A program made the translations under genes and the position numbers. A model generated the notes under the pieces. It saw only the letters and a list, made by a program, of their open reading frames with translations, had not been told where the DNA came from and made no database searches. Positions 48,901 to 60,616 of a stretch of DNA of 64,000 nucleotides are shown piece by piece. The stretch spans positions 620,001 to 684,000 of the forward strand of contig JAGYVD010000006.1 in assembly GCA_021209875.1 (NCBI GenBank). The letters run 5' to 3'. Each line of letters begins with the position of its first letter. Position 1 is the first letter of the stretch. The DNA comes from Rosellinia necatrix (taxonomy: Eukaryota; Ascomycota; Sordariomycetes; Xylariales; Xylariaceae).

Positions 48901-51243
48901 AAGGCCCTGTGTCTCTCAGAGTCCATCTCCCCCAGGTCCATCATGAAGTCTGAGGCGGATTTGATCGACGCGTAGCACGATCTACATCAAACCACTTGGC
49001 ATTGTCGGTTAGGTCCGGACAGCCTCAGTGGCCGAGATCCCCCCATGCGACGTCCAGTCTACGCATACCAGCAGATGCAAGCGTTCGGTGCCCGTGCCTA
49101 GAACGGAGGCGCTCCCTCTGACTCGGTAGCCAGATCCCTCTGGCATCGACATCGCGAACTTGGTTCCATTCGGCCATGATATGACCGTCGGTCTAGCCAC
49201 GGCGGCAGTCTCATGTGTGCGGCCCCGATGGTAATGGTTCGTCATCGACGGGAGACGGCCGCTTGGCGAGCAGTGACTCCAGCCAGCAAGTCTTGGTAGA
49301 CGATGAGGACGGCGCTCCTTCCTCGGTGGTCATACAATTGGCTCCGTACGATGGGGATGGGGGGTGGTGATGGGCTCTCCCTCTTACTTTGATGAGGATG
49401 GTCGCTGCTTGGCTGTCGAAGCTGGTCCGTCAGTCGGCCTGCACCGGCGATTTGTAGTGCCTCGAATCAGAAAGTACGAACCCGTCTGGGCCAACATTCG
49501 GGTGGCATAGGGCACCTCCTCGTCAAACCAGCAACGAGCAGGGCCGAGTGCCAAGCGTTGTGTGCGAGCAGAGCTCATGGCTCTCGTCGTGACCGCCAGT
49601 GCTGTGAAACGCCCAAGCAGTAGTCGACACTCCTCGGCGCATCATGTATGCCACCGGCCTTGGCGGCTAATCCGGGACCGTCCTGCTGCATGATGGGGTA
49701 GTGAAAGGAGTAGGAAGGCGGCCAGTGAATGTCCGTGAAGTAAGCCATCATTTCGACTGGCCTGCTGACTCGGTCGAGAGTGACGCGGGCGGGCAGGCTT
49801 GAAGCTATGCCTACCATGTGGTTGTCGCATGGCATTTTCCTTTCCTTTCTGGAAGCATTCCCGGCCCCCAAGCCACGGAGAGGGTATTACGACGAGCGGG
49901 AGATGGATATACAAGGCCGCAGCCATCGCCATCGTCGCCCTCGAAGTCACACAGCCGAAGGGGCCTTGGGCGGCCTACGGACTGGAAAGCATACGGGTTC
50001 CCCGCTATCGGACAATGGCCATTGTGTTGGTGCAAAAACCACCCTACAGAATGCTCGCGACCTGCACCGGCTTTGCAGCTTGAACAAACTGATCTAACTA
50101 CCTTCGATCGATCCTTGTCCCCCCTGCCCTCCCCCTTCCCTCTCCTCCCCTCACGTATGCTTTGCGATATCAGATTCTCGTGACATACTGCCGCCCTTAC
50201 CTATATTACACGCCCGAGCATGCTTGACATATGTACCCATGTGCTATGTACATATCCAATTATTGGGTTGCAGCGTAGCTTTGCCTTGCCTCCTGTCTGA
50301 CCGCTTGGCCTGTAAAATAAGTAGTCTCGTCCTACCGCTTGTGCTACTTGCTAACTCGTCCTTCTCCCGGTATACGCGACTCCCCAACCCCCCCAAATTC
50401 ATGTTTGCGGCTCGGCCCTTTTTGTAAGGCCCCCTTTACGTTGCCATACGGCGGCCACTGCACCCCGTCATTCTTGGCTGCCCTTGTCGTTTTACGGGAG
50501 TAGACACCTTCTCTACCGATCCCAGACGGCGTCAACCTGTGGCGCCTCACAGCTTCGTGACCAGAGTTCGCTAGGACACGGTGTCTTCCCACATGACATG
50601 CACATTCGACCAGCTGCCAACTGCAGTGGTCGGTTAACCAAAAGCGGTGAAATCGCCATACCGGTCCTATCCGTGACGGACAAACACGAACAAACGCATA
50701 AACAAACAAACAACGGCAATATCAATGCCATGGACGAGTACGAGTTCGTGCGTGAACTGAACCATGGATAGCAAGCAATTGTTTCAGATGTCTGAAGGTC
50801 ACCATCTCGCTGCCAATGACCTAAAAGGAGAAGGAGAGAGGAGAATAGATTAACTGGAACGAAGAAGTAACAATACCTGGAAGGTCCATTTAGTTATGGG
50901 AGCCTTGGATCTGGTGTACCTGAGGCACCTGAACCGCTTCGTAGCACCTATGGGGGTATGGATGGATATACTACCTACCACCTACCATACTGCTACAATC
51001 CAGGCAAGGTATAGGTAGGTTACCTTGTCAGTGGGCACGAGTCAATCTACATACCCACCAAGGTTTAGATAAGCATTTGTGTTGAGCAGCAACCTTGAAT
51101 ACTTTGCTCGCTACCTACCTACCTAAAGAACCTGCCTAGTGTACAGTGACTAAATAGGTGCTGCCTACCCCGTGAAGATACTCGAAGTGGATTAGTGCCC
51201 CGATATTTTCGCCCCATACCATATCCTAGGTAGCTCCCTGAGG

Positions 51244-51277
<34 letters not shown>
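51244..51277. repeat. (TATC)n microsatellite
   Basis: About eight perfect TATC units in gene-free DNA. Confidence 0.95.
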
Positions 51278-54200
51278 GGTAGTGCTGTATAAAGTAGAAT
51301 GAAGGTGGATGGGTGGCAGAAAAAGTTTTTCTTTGCTTCTGATTAATTCTTGCACCTCTCCCCCATCATTCAATCAATCAATCAATCATCCCATACATTT
51401 CCTCCTTCGCGATCTCTCTTGAGAATCTGCAACCACCATTTGACACACTAATTCAGGTTTTTTTTAATTTTTATTTCTCTGTTGGTCCCCTCTCCCTTCT
51501 CCCTAGTCCTTCCTGCAACCATCAGCTGGTCTACAGCATGCACCCTAACGATGTGAGGATCAAGCCAGAGGACTTAGGGTGATGCATAGTGAGCCGCCGG
51601 TCGTTGCTCACCTCCTTCACCTCCTCTCTAGTATCTAGTTAGCATCCTCCTCCCACTGTCAACTTTGGTAGGTAATAGATGCATAACCTATTCCTCCTCA
51701 CTCGCCTATCACCACTTGGCCCTATAGCCCTTTGGCGTCTTCCTTATGTGCCAGCCTGGGTAGCACATGGCGTCGACTGCCATCGGGGATCACTGGTTTT
51801 GGCCCCCCGCGAACCAGCCTTGCAATCCCACATCCTTCGTCCAGCCAGCCTGCTCATGTATCGTCGGAGCTGCGCTTGTCTCAGCCTTGTGCCTGCGCCT
51901 ATGATGTGCCGAATCAACTCTCTACAGCGTCATGTCTGTGCGACTGAATTGTAACCGCAACTACGAGGCAACACCAAGCGATAATCCATCTTAGCACATT
52001 TCTTGCTTTGCTACCGGGCAATATGATTGGTTGATTCTTGATCCTGGTAATTCTCGGGCTCGCCAATCATCCCCAATGTTTGTCGTCTTCGGTCTTCTGG
52101 ATCCCACGCCACTACATATTTCCGCTACATATTTCTAGCACTTATCTATGTCTACATCATAAGTAGCCTCCTGACGTCTCCATCGCCCTACCATCTATAC
52201 TTGCCACTATCGACCTTGGCAGTCCACGGTCGATCCCGGATGCCTAGTTCAGGACAGCTGAGCCGACAAATAGATGGACTAATATCCATTACTCTCTAAT
52301 CAGCAGCCGCCGCAAGCTCGAACACACGACTATCTCGATCGACGTTGAGTTCGAAGTTACCTTGCCAATGCAGCGCACATGCTCCCCACAGCTCCCACAA
52401 GCCAACGAATCGAAACGTGGGGTCGTCTGGTAAAAACCGTTGGCTGGCTAACTATCTGGCTTCGACAAATACAACCAACATCGCTTGCATGCCTTCTATC
52501 AGCTCCCAGCTCCCAGCTCCCAGCCGCCCGCGCTTAGCGCAATGCTTACCGTCAGGGATTTGGTCTTTCATGATGCGGTCGCATTCGACCCTCTGAGCCG
52601 TAGTGTAGTCGAGGTGGTATGTTCCGGTTCCCCTTGCTCTCTTTCAAAAAACCCTGCACTTTCGTCTGTACGACCTTTCTCGGCAGGGGCTCTCCAGGAA
52701 TTATGATGCATGCGTGCATGATTTGTGCATCTCACTGGCGCAATAGTGTTATCCACCCTTGTTTTCATCATGTTCTTCCCCTCTTTCCTAGTCTTCCTCT
52801 CGCGCCATAACCCCCCACATGTTCTTATGTTGCTATCTTGTCCCCGATCCTACGCGGCCTCGTTCGTTCACAACGACGCTTACACTTGCCTTTTTCTGGG
52901 TGAGTCGATTTGATGTTCAGCATCGTGGCACCCAGCCTTACATGGATGACCGGAACACTAGGGGGGGGGGTTTCGCGGTCTTGCCACTATCTCTCGGGGT
53001 GGGGCTAATGGTGACGAGTCCTGTGATTCGACTGCGAATACCGGGACCTAACAATAACGTCTTCGTTATTCAGCCCGCATACACGTCCTAACAGGGATAT
53101 ATCTATTTGACCCAATCATGACCGCAGCAAGCCGCTGGGGTTCCAACAACCGGCCGGCGTCCCAAATTGCTGGGTTTCTTTGTGTATCCCACCATACTTC
53201 TAGAAGCCTGCGCCGTTGTCATCCTCTAACGAATGATGAGCGTGGTACGATCTAGTCGGGTAAGGTCGTCACATGTCACACTGGACCCTGGGCTGTTAGC
53301 GCGGTATATCTATCTGGGGGTAAGCCGGGGATATCATAGCCCAACTGGCTACCACGATGAATGTCATGCCCTACCTATGCTCAAGAAAACCGAGAAAGTG
53401 GTCCTTACTGGTTTAAGGCGTTTCGCCCCCAATGTGGCGTCACAGACACGGCATGTGCCCTGACGACTTGGGTACGGTACTTCTCTATCTCGCATTGGTA
53501 TCTTGGATGGAAACATCACATGACACAATTCTGGCCGGTAAGTTTGTTGATGGGATTAACCGTCTCGATCGTGGCCCCGCGCATGGCTGCGCTCCCGTGG
53601 GCCCCGGAAGGGGAATGCAAGAGGCCAATCCATGCTTTGCGGCGGAATCGTTGTACCACGATCCATTTCACATGTTCACTGCGGGGTTCTCGATGCCTAC
53701 CATCTCGACTAGGGTACTCACACGAGCACTTCAAGCGAACCAGCCAACCTTGGTTGTCATTCGATTAGTTGGCCGTTGCTACAGAGGGGTGTGTGTCACC
53801 GCGTTCTGCTTCACCCTCGAGTATCACGATGAGCGGGTGCAGCTTACCACTTCTTATTTTTTATTATTTTTTCTTTCTTTCTCGGATTCGTGTTGTTTAC
53901 CTAGTGTATCATTTTCTCTTCTTATCATAAGCATGCCAGCAAATACGCTTCTGCGTATATCGGCATTCGGTGTCAAACCTATTGACGCGAGTGTTTTCGC
54001 TCCTGGCAAAGATAAAATCTATAAACCCGTTGCTGGGCGCCCGAATTTGAGAGGTCGTTTTGTACCTCCCGGAAAATTCGGGAATCAGTAGAGGTTACAT
54101 ACCCAAACCCGTATATGGCGGTCTTAGTTGACAAAGAAGGCTAGTTTTAATATCCACCGACATCGACAAGAGATCCTATTTCCAATTTCAAATCGCCAAT

Positions 54201-57200
54201 ATTTAGCTAACTAAATGTTGTCTCAGTCTTGTCCGGTGGTTGTTCCTTCCGTCACCGGACTTCATGTGACTATTGGAAAATATAACAGCCTTAAGCCACG
54301 CTGTAGCACTTGTCCACAAACGGGCATGCCGTTCTATCGGCGACGATCATCAGGAGAGCAATATCCATTTGCAACCTCCCGCAAAGAGAATGTGGGGGCT
54401 CACGATAGCGCCGGTTTCACTTACTGACCATTATATTCATTACCGAAGTATCTGGTACAAGACCGTAACAAAGGCCCGTGTGAGGCAAATGATCAGCTAA
54501 GTATCTACGCGTAATGGATCTCACTTGAAGATCTGACCTCAATTGAAGAAAGTACAAGCGTTCCTCCCACATGTGATGTGTCAAGCACGGGGGATAGTTC
54601 CATTCAGTGTTGGCCCCCTCCTCGCTGATCCCAGATCCTAGGCAGGGAAATGCGAAATCAAGCTTTACCAAGCCACCGGGTACAGATGCCGGAACCGACC
54701 CGTCTGTCCTGAACCGGCAAGCTTGACTGAACCACGTATCTAGGTATGCAAGATTCAACGCCTCATTCACACGTTCTGTGCACGACATCCCATTGTTCTC
54801 TCATGCGCCGAGTTGAGCCGTCGAATCTACGAAAAGCGTCGGCCCGAGGGGTCCACTCAAATCTCACAACCAAATATGACCTGTTCCGTGTGTCCATGGC
54901 AAGCCCTCCGGAGCTCACCGGACGACAAACCAGGGCCCGAGGCGGAGTGTGTGCTGCAAGACATAGTCCCAAACCGTTATATTTCCCAACTCTGCGTGCG
55001 TGCTTCAGAAGCGAGGGTCATGGATGTGCATGCCATCGCGTACTTACCTTCTCATCCTAGTCCGTCCTCATGCGTGAATCGAGTGGCCTAATGTGCCTAC
55101 CGTTGCATCCCAGGCAATTGGGCTCGCTAGGCTCGTAACCCCATGCTGCAGATGGCGCATCTCTTTTCTTTTCTTTTCTTTTCTCCCTTTCTTTTCGATA
55201 AGCAGTCATCTGCGGGGTAGCGCTAGACTGAGCCGGCGCCTCGGAGTGCAACATACAGAAAAACGCAAGCGAGGGGGGGTTGGGTAGTATGCGGGTAAGA
55301 TACTCCCAGAAAGGCTTGATTGCTCACCGAAGTAGCTGATCGTGGATGGCGTTTAAACAGAACCTAACAACCTCAGCCCATTGACGAGGGAGTATCTAGT
55401 GTCGTTCTAAGGGCAGGGACCAGGGGGCAAGGAGGAAAACGCACGCTTCCCACTGCCTAGGTAGGCATGGTGAATGTGTACGGTTCCTTTTGCTACTAAC
55501 AAACTATAGTTTATCTACTTGCTAATATCTACCCATCTCCTTGAGGGCACCGCCCTCGGCATATAGCGGCATAAATGGAAGCACTCGCATATTAGTGGAC
55601 CGGCTCTGTTTTGAACCCGGGCAGCTGGCGAAGGGGACGGGACGGGGGACATAACTTACATTTAGCCACACACACATAAACTATAAGATATGTAGGTACA
55701 TATTTGAGTTTCGAGATGTCACGTGTGTTGTTTCTGATGTACAAGGGACGGTAAGAATGAGAGGGACCGGGGGGGAACGAATGAGGGCTCGACCATGTTT
55801 AGGAATGGCGCCTGGTTCTTCAAGTTGTCAGTTACCGGGTAATCTGTAGACAGATAGTGGTCACAGATGGTCTCGAGGATGACCGACGCACCAACTTATG
55901 GACGGCTATGACCACGACTAGGCCGCTGTCGATAAACAGAACCGGGGTGAGCTATGCTATTGATATGCTATTGATATGCTATGCCACGCCATGCGTGATG
56001 ACCGACCACGGCATAGTACGTATACCACCTTCCCACTCGGCGAACCTGGGCTCTAAATGGAGATCTACTAACCTAGCGGAGTTTTTCGGTGGTCAAAAGT
56101 GGCCTGAGCCTCGTTGATGCCGGCCGGAGGGGGGGATAGAAGGATAGAAAGAACTCCGATCAGCGGTCTGATAGCTGCATGTGTCCAGCCATCCAGCCAT
56201 CTTTCCATCTACCAATCCACCCGTTCTTCCATTTCCGACAGTTGCGGCTTGAAGGATTTCTTGGCCGCCGGACGCTACGACGTTGGAGACCGAGTGTATA
56301 GTGGTCGCGCGCGCGGACCTTACCCGCCCGAGGGGAGGCTCCGATGCGGGCGTCGCCGCCGTCAGCGTGCAGAGTAATCTAGCCTCAGTACACCACTGTA
56401 TCAAGAGACGCGCACACTCCCAAATTTAGGTAGGCATGTAACATGGTATGTAGGTAAGTAAGTAGATAGGTAGGTAGGTACCTAGGTCAGCCCGGGGCGG
56501 CGTTGGCGTGGTGCCTCATCCTGAACTATCGATCTCTCGGTTCCCTATGCAAGCCAAGAGGGGCTCGGGTTATGCGGCTGACGCGATGCTGCCAGAGGAT
56601 TCGCGTTGCAGCAAGCGGCATATACGGCGGGGGGGGAAGGGTGGCCGAGCGGCCGCACGTCAAAAAAGATGAGACGGGATGAGACGGTATACTACACGAG
56701 GAAGAAGAAGGGACGGCGGCAAGTGACGGCTAGACAGAAGGAATGCGGAGGTTTCAGTCAGAGGTGACAGATGAGATGAATCCTCCGGCATGTATGTTAG
56801 ACGTGTATGCATGTACGCCAACGTGCGTATGTATAGGTATATATGTGTGTGTATATGTGTGTATAAAGGTGTGTATATGTGGGTGTATACACGTATGTGT
56901 GTGTATATATATGTGTGTATGTATGTATATATGTATGGATATGTATATGTATGTCTCGAACGGAGCGGGCGCTTCGCCAGTACGTTCACCAGTACATTAA
57001 CCAGTAATCAATCAACATGAGGCAATCTGATCTGACATGGGACAGACAACAGCGGGGGAGAGACGATTGGGATGACGGCGGCGTGGCGTGACGATCCAGG
57101 CCTTAAAGGAACTACCGAGGGCGACAACGACGACGACGACGACAACGACCAGCGGTGTCCGTCACAATCCCAAGAAGGGCTTTCGTCATTATTCCCTCAT

Positions 57201-57392
57201 TTCTGCCCGTCGTCTTATACAGGTAGGACTTGAGATGGGGGTAATGGGCGGACTCTGTGACGGAGAAGGCAGACGGAATCCGTAGATAGCAACAGAGGTA
57301 TCGGGTAAGAGGGAGTACATGTCGGCGGCGTCGATGTACACCTGCGAAGGACGTGTGTGCAAAGGACATCTACAAACGACAGAGATACATAT

Positions 57393-57425
57393 ATACATAC
57401 ATACATACATACATACATACATACA

Positions 57426-57454
<29 letters not shown>
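57393..57454. repeat. (ATAC)n microsatellite
   Basis: About fifteen perfect ATAC units, some 290 bases to the left of the transposon. Confidence 0.95.
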
Positions 57455-57459
<5 letters not shown>

Positions 57460-57746
57460 CATACCTTCCATTGACGTCTGTTTTTGTTTCATACTGTGCG
57501 GCGACGGTCGACGGTCGATAATCGACAGTCGATGGTCGATGATGGGTCGGAAATCGCTGGTCTTGTCCCGGTCGATCAGCGGCACACTAGACAATGCCCA
57601 GCAAAGCCATAAAGCTTAAAATACCACGAGGCTCAGGTTAGAGAAGTCCCTTGCCGTGAAACTCGTGAAACTCTTTCATAATGATTACGAAACGGAATCT
57701 CTACAACCACGGTCTCACGATGATGCCTCAGCCAAGAATATAGCTA

Positions 57747-57930
57747 CACCTATTCCAGGATTAGAAATGTTAGCTTGGGTATAAAACAAAGGTGTTAGCC
57801 AAAGTAATAGCCAAAGTTTATATAATTATTCCTGCTTATATTTTTACTTATAAATTATATAAAAAAGTATATTTAGCCTTAAAACAGCAGATTTATTAAA
57901 CTATTAATAATATAGCTGTTATTTTTTGTT
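57747..57930. repeat. Left terminal inverted repeat of transposon
   Basis: Matches the reverse complement of 59,865-60,060 over about 185 bases, with scattered transitions and one small length difference near the inner end. The outermost 18 bases are identical in both copies. Confidence 0.9.
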
Positions 57931-59864
57931 AAACTAGCTTTAACTACGTTATAAGCTTTATTAATTAGCTATATAACTATATTTTTATATCAACTGTTTT
58001 TTTATATTTGCTGTTTATATATAAACTATTATTAAATTTAAATATTTAAAAATATTTTAAATAATTTTATTGCTTGCTACTTAGTTTTTAAAATAAAATA
58101 AACTTAAACTAATAATTTTAAAAGCTAATTTAGCTTGTTATACTACTTTTTATACTATTTAACTTATTAATTTAAGCTTTATAACAGCAAAAACAATTAA
58201 TTAATTTAATTAAAAACTAACGTGTTAAAATAAAAACTTTTTATAAAATTATTAATTAATTATATAAAAAAATAGCTATAAAACAAAGCTATATAGTTCA
58301 GCAAGTCTAATATATTTATAACTAGCTTTTAACTTTTTAAAAACAGCGTTAAAAAATCGTAATTAATATATTTAACTAAAACTAAATTAAAACTTAAATT
58401 AAAGCTAATTTTAGCTATCGACAGCTTTTATAGCAATATATATTTTTAATAATTTTTAAGCTGCTATATTTTAATAAAACAATAATTAATACTGCTATAA
58501 AAACTTTTAATTATTATTAACTAGTTTAAAAATAATAAATTTATTTAATAAAAGCTTATAAGCAGGCCAAAATAGCTTTTATAAAAGCTGCTTTAGCTAA
58601 ATATCTTAATAAAAAAAATTAGCTACATATAAATTTAATCGCGTTTTTTAATAAATATTAAGTTTATATTAACTTTATATAAAAAACTTAAATAATAGTT
58701 TATTTAATAAAAAACCCGTTTATTTTTAATTTTATTTATAAACAGCTAAATAACTAAATAATTTAAAAGCTTATTTAAAAAATAACTAAAAGTTTAATTT
58801 ATATATAAAAAAAATTTAAAACAATATATAAGCTACAATTTATAAAACAGTTATTTTATTTTTAATTTAAGCTTTTATTAAATTTTAGCTAAGCTTTATT
58901 TTTTAATAAAATAATATATTAAATTATAAAACTAAAACTATAAAAACAACTTTAGTAAAACTTAAAATAAAAACTTTTAAATAGCTTACGTATAACTTTA
59001 ACCTATTTTTAATTAAAAACATATAGTTTTAAATAAAAAACTAGTTATATTATAATTATAATATTTAAAGCTTTAAGCTAGCAGAATTAAAAAAAGCTAT
59101 ATTAGCTGTTTAATTAACTGTTTTATAATTGTTTTTATAGTTTTTAGCTGTAAAAATGCCGGCTAAGCTATAAAAAGTTATTTATTAGCAAAAAAAGTTA
59201 TTAAATCGTTAATTAAACAGTTTTTTATATAAAAATTAATATAAAACCGCTTAAACTATAATATTTAAATAGTTTAACAAGTTTATAAAGCTTAGCTTAT
59301 ATATATTTTTAACTTTTATTATATATAAATTATTTATAGCTATATTTTAAACTATAATAACTTTAATAATAAATAAACTATTAAAAAACTAATTAGCTTT
59401 AATATATATTATATTAATTAGTTAATATTAAGCTATTTAATAAATCGTAAAAGTTTTAAAATTAAAAAAAATAAGTTTTATTAATTAAAAACAGAATAAT
59501 AAACTAATTATTAAAACTTAAGCTGTTTAAAAATATTTTATTAGCTATAAAAAATAAAAAAAAAAACATATATTTATAAACTAACATAACTTTTAAAAAA
59601 ACATAAAATTCTGTATAAAACAGCGCTATTAAATAAATAATAAATTAAAATATTATAAACTAATTAACGCATAAAATAATAAATCTATATAGCTTACTTA
59701 TATAATTATAATGCTAAAATTATAAAATAAATGCTATTACAGCTATAAAATACAGTAAAACTAATTAAAAACAGCTTAAAAACGCTAATTAACATAAAAA
59801 CAGCTAAAAACGCAATTAAAGTTAATATTGCAGTTAGAACAGTAATAAAGGTTAGAAAAACTAA

Positions 59865-60060
59865 AATTAATCGAAAAAATAGCTATATTATTAATATTAT
59901 TAATAATTTAATAAATCTACTGTTTTAAAGCTGGATATACCTCTTTATATAATTTATAAATAAAAATACAAGCAGGGATAATTATACAGACCCTGGCCAT
60001 CACCCTGGCCAACACCCTTGTTTTATACCCAAGCTAACATTCCTAATCCTGGAATAGGTG
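59865..60060. repeat. Right terminal inverted repeat of transposon
   Basis: Inverted partner of the left end. It keeps more G:C pairs, for example CCCTGGCCAT where the left copy (on the other strand) has lost G to A. Its last 60 bases are almost unmutated compared with the interior. Confidence 0.9.
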
Positions 60061-60062
60061 TA

Positions 60063-60616
60063 CAGAGTTAATCGATGTGGTGTACGTAGGTAAGTAGGTA
60101 GCAGCTATCCATAGCTCTCTACCTACTTAGGTAGGTAGGTAAGGTTAGCAATTCCGGGGTAACCATGCCCAAGTGCTTACTGGGGAATCCCTACCTAACC
60201 TACCTAACCTACCTAACCTACCTAACCTACCTAACCTACCTACAGACCACCAAACATACCTAACGGTAACTACAGTGGGTAAAATGTAAGCACACCTGCA
60301 CTTACACGTGTTACTACTACTACTATCTAGGTACCTACATATTTAGGTACTTACCTTACCTGTAGGTACCTAGGTACCTAGGTAGGTAGGTAGGTAGGTA
60401 GGTAAGTAGGTTGGAGGGGGGTTTATAGTGCATGATAACCTGAAACTTGAGCGGGACAACTCAGTAAGCACCTAATGTACCTACTCCAGGTACCTGTTAA
60501 TGGGTGTACAGCAGCTTGCTTACGGCTTACACGAGATACCCGATCTGCGTATGTGCCTCTTTTCATCCCAACAACAACAACAACAACAAATACCTCAGTG
60601 CCGTATTCTAGCGGCT
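60063..60616. other. Promoter region rich in CCTAACCTA and GGTA repeats
   Basis: About 550 bases between the transposon and the ketopantoate reductase gene. A CCTAACCTA-type minisatellite (60,190-60,243) resembles degenerate telomere repeat but has a 9-bp period. A palindromic CCTA/GGTA tract spans 60,325-60,412. CAA repeats at 60,569-60,589 lie within the likely 5' UTR of the next gene. Confidence 0.7.
60190..60243. repeat. CCTAACCTA 9-bp minisatellite
   Basis: About six copies of CTACCTAAC-type 9-bp units. The unit is not the canonical TTAGGG telomere repeat, so this is not a telomere. Confidence 0.9.

Larger units (their letters stand above)
43213..57744. other. Gene-free stretch of about 14.5 kb
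   Basis: The left end should hold the 5' UTR and promoter of the copper-fist gene. I found no frame with a recognisable domain or convincing exon chain in the remainder. It contains an A run near 43,815-43,829, TATG/GATG/TGTG repeats (44,325-44,560), a C run at 45,971-45,985, TATC repeats at 51,244-51,277, TTTTC repeats near 55,160-55,185, TG/TATG repeats near 56,830-56,955, CGA repeats near 57,121-57,147 and an ATAC array at 57,393-57,454. Several frames of 100-220 codons (for example 53,432-54,091 on plus and 49,575-49,871 on minus) have ordinary composition but nothing I can support as a gene. Confidence 0.5.
57747..60060. mobile_element. TA-flanked DNA transposon with long TIRs, RIP-degraded
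   Basis: A 2,314-bp element bounded by inverted repeats that begin CACCTATTCCAGGATTAG at the left and on the minus strand at the right. It is flanked on both sides by TA (57,745-57,746 and 60,061-60,062), the target duplication of the Tc1/mariner/pogo group. The interior is extremely AT-rich (well above its surroundings), has stops in every frame and encodes no readable transposase. All differences I see between the two end repeats are transitions, mostly G or C on the right against A or T on the left. This is expected from repeat-induced point mutation in ascomycetes. Size and TA target fit a Tc1/mariner-like (for example Fot1/pogo-like) element, but with no transposase the superfamily is inferred from the target site only. 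The abrupt composition change exactly at the two termini is strong support for these limits. Confidence 0.9.

Noticed and set aside
53432..54091. Plus-strand 219-codon open frame
   Set aside because: Composition is ordinary, but I recognise no motif, splice logic or promoter. It is left out as unsupported, though it lies in the gene-free interval.
56641..56690. GGCCGAGCGGCC resembling a tRNA D-arm
   Set aside because: No T-loop consensus and no closing stem within 90 bases.
57931..59864. AT-rich interior as a mitochondrial insertion or centromere fragment
   Set aside because: The composition shift coincides exactly with inverted repeats and TA target sites, so a RIP-mutated transposon explains it better.
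60190..60243. CCTAACCTA array as a telomere or subtelomere
   Set aside because: The unit is 9 bp rather than the fungal TTAGGG hexamer, and ordinary genes continue on both sides.
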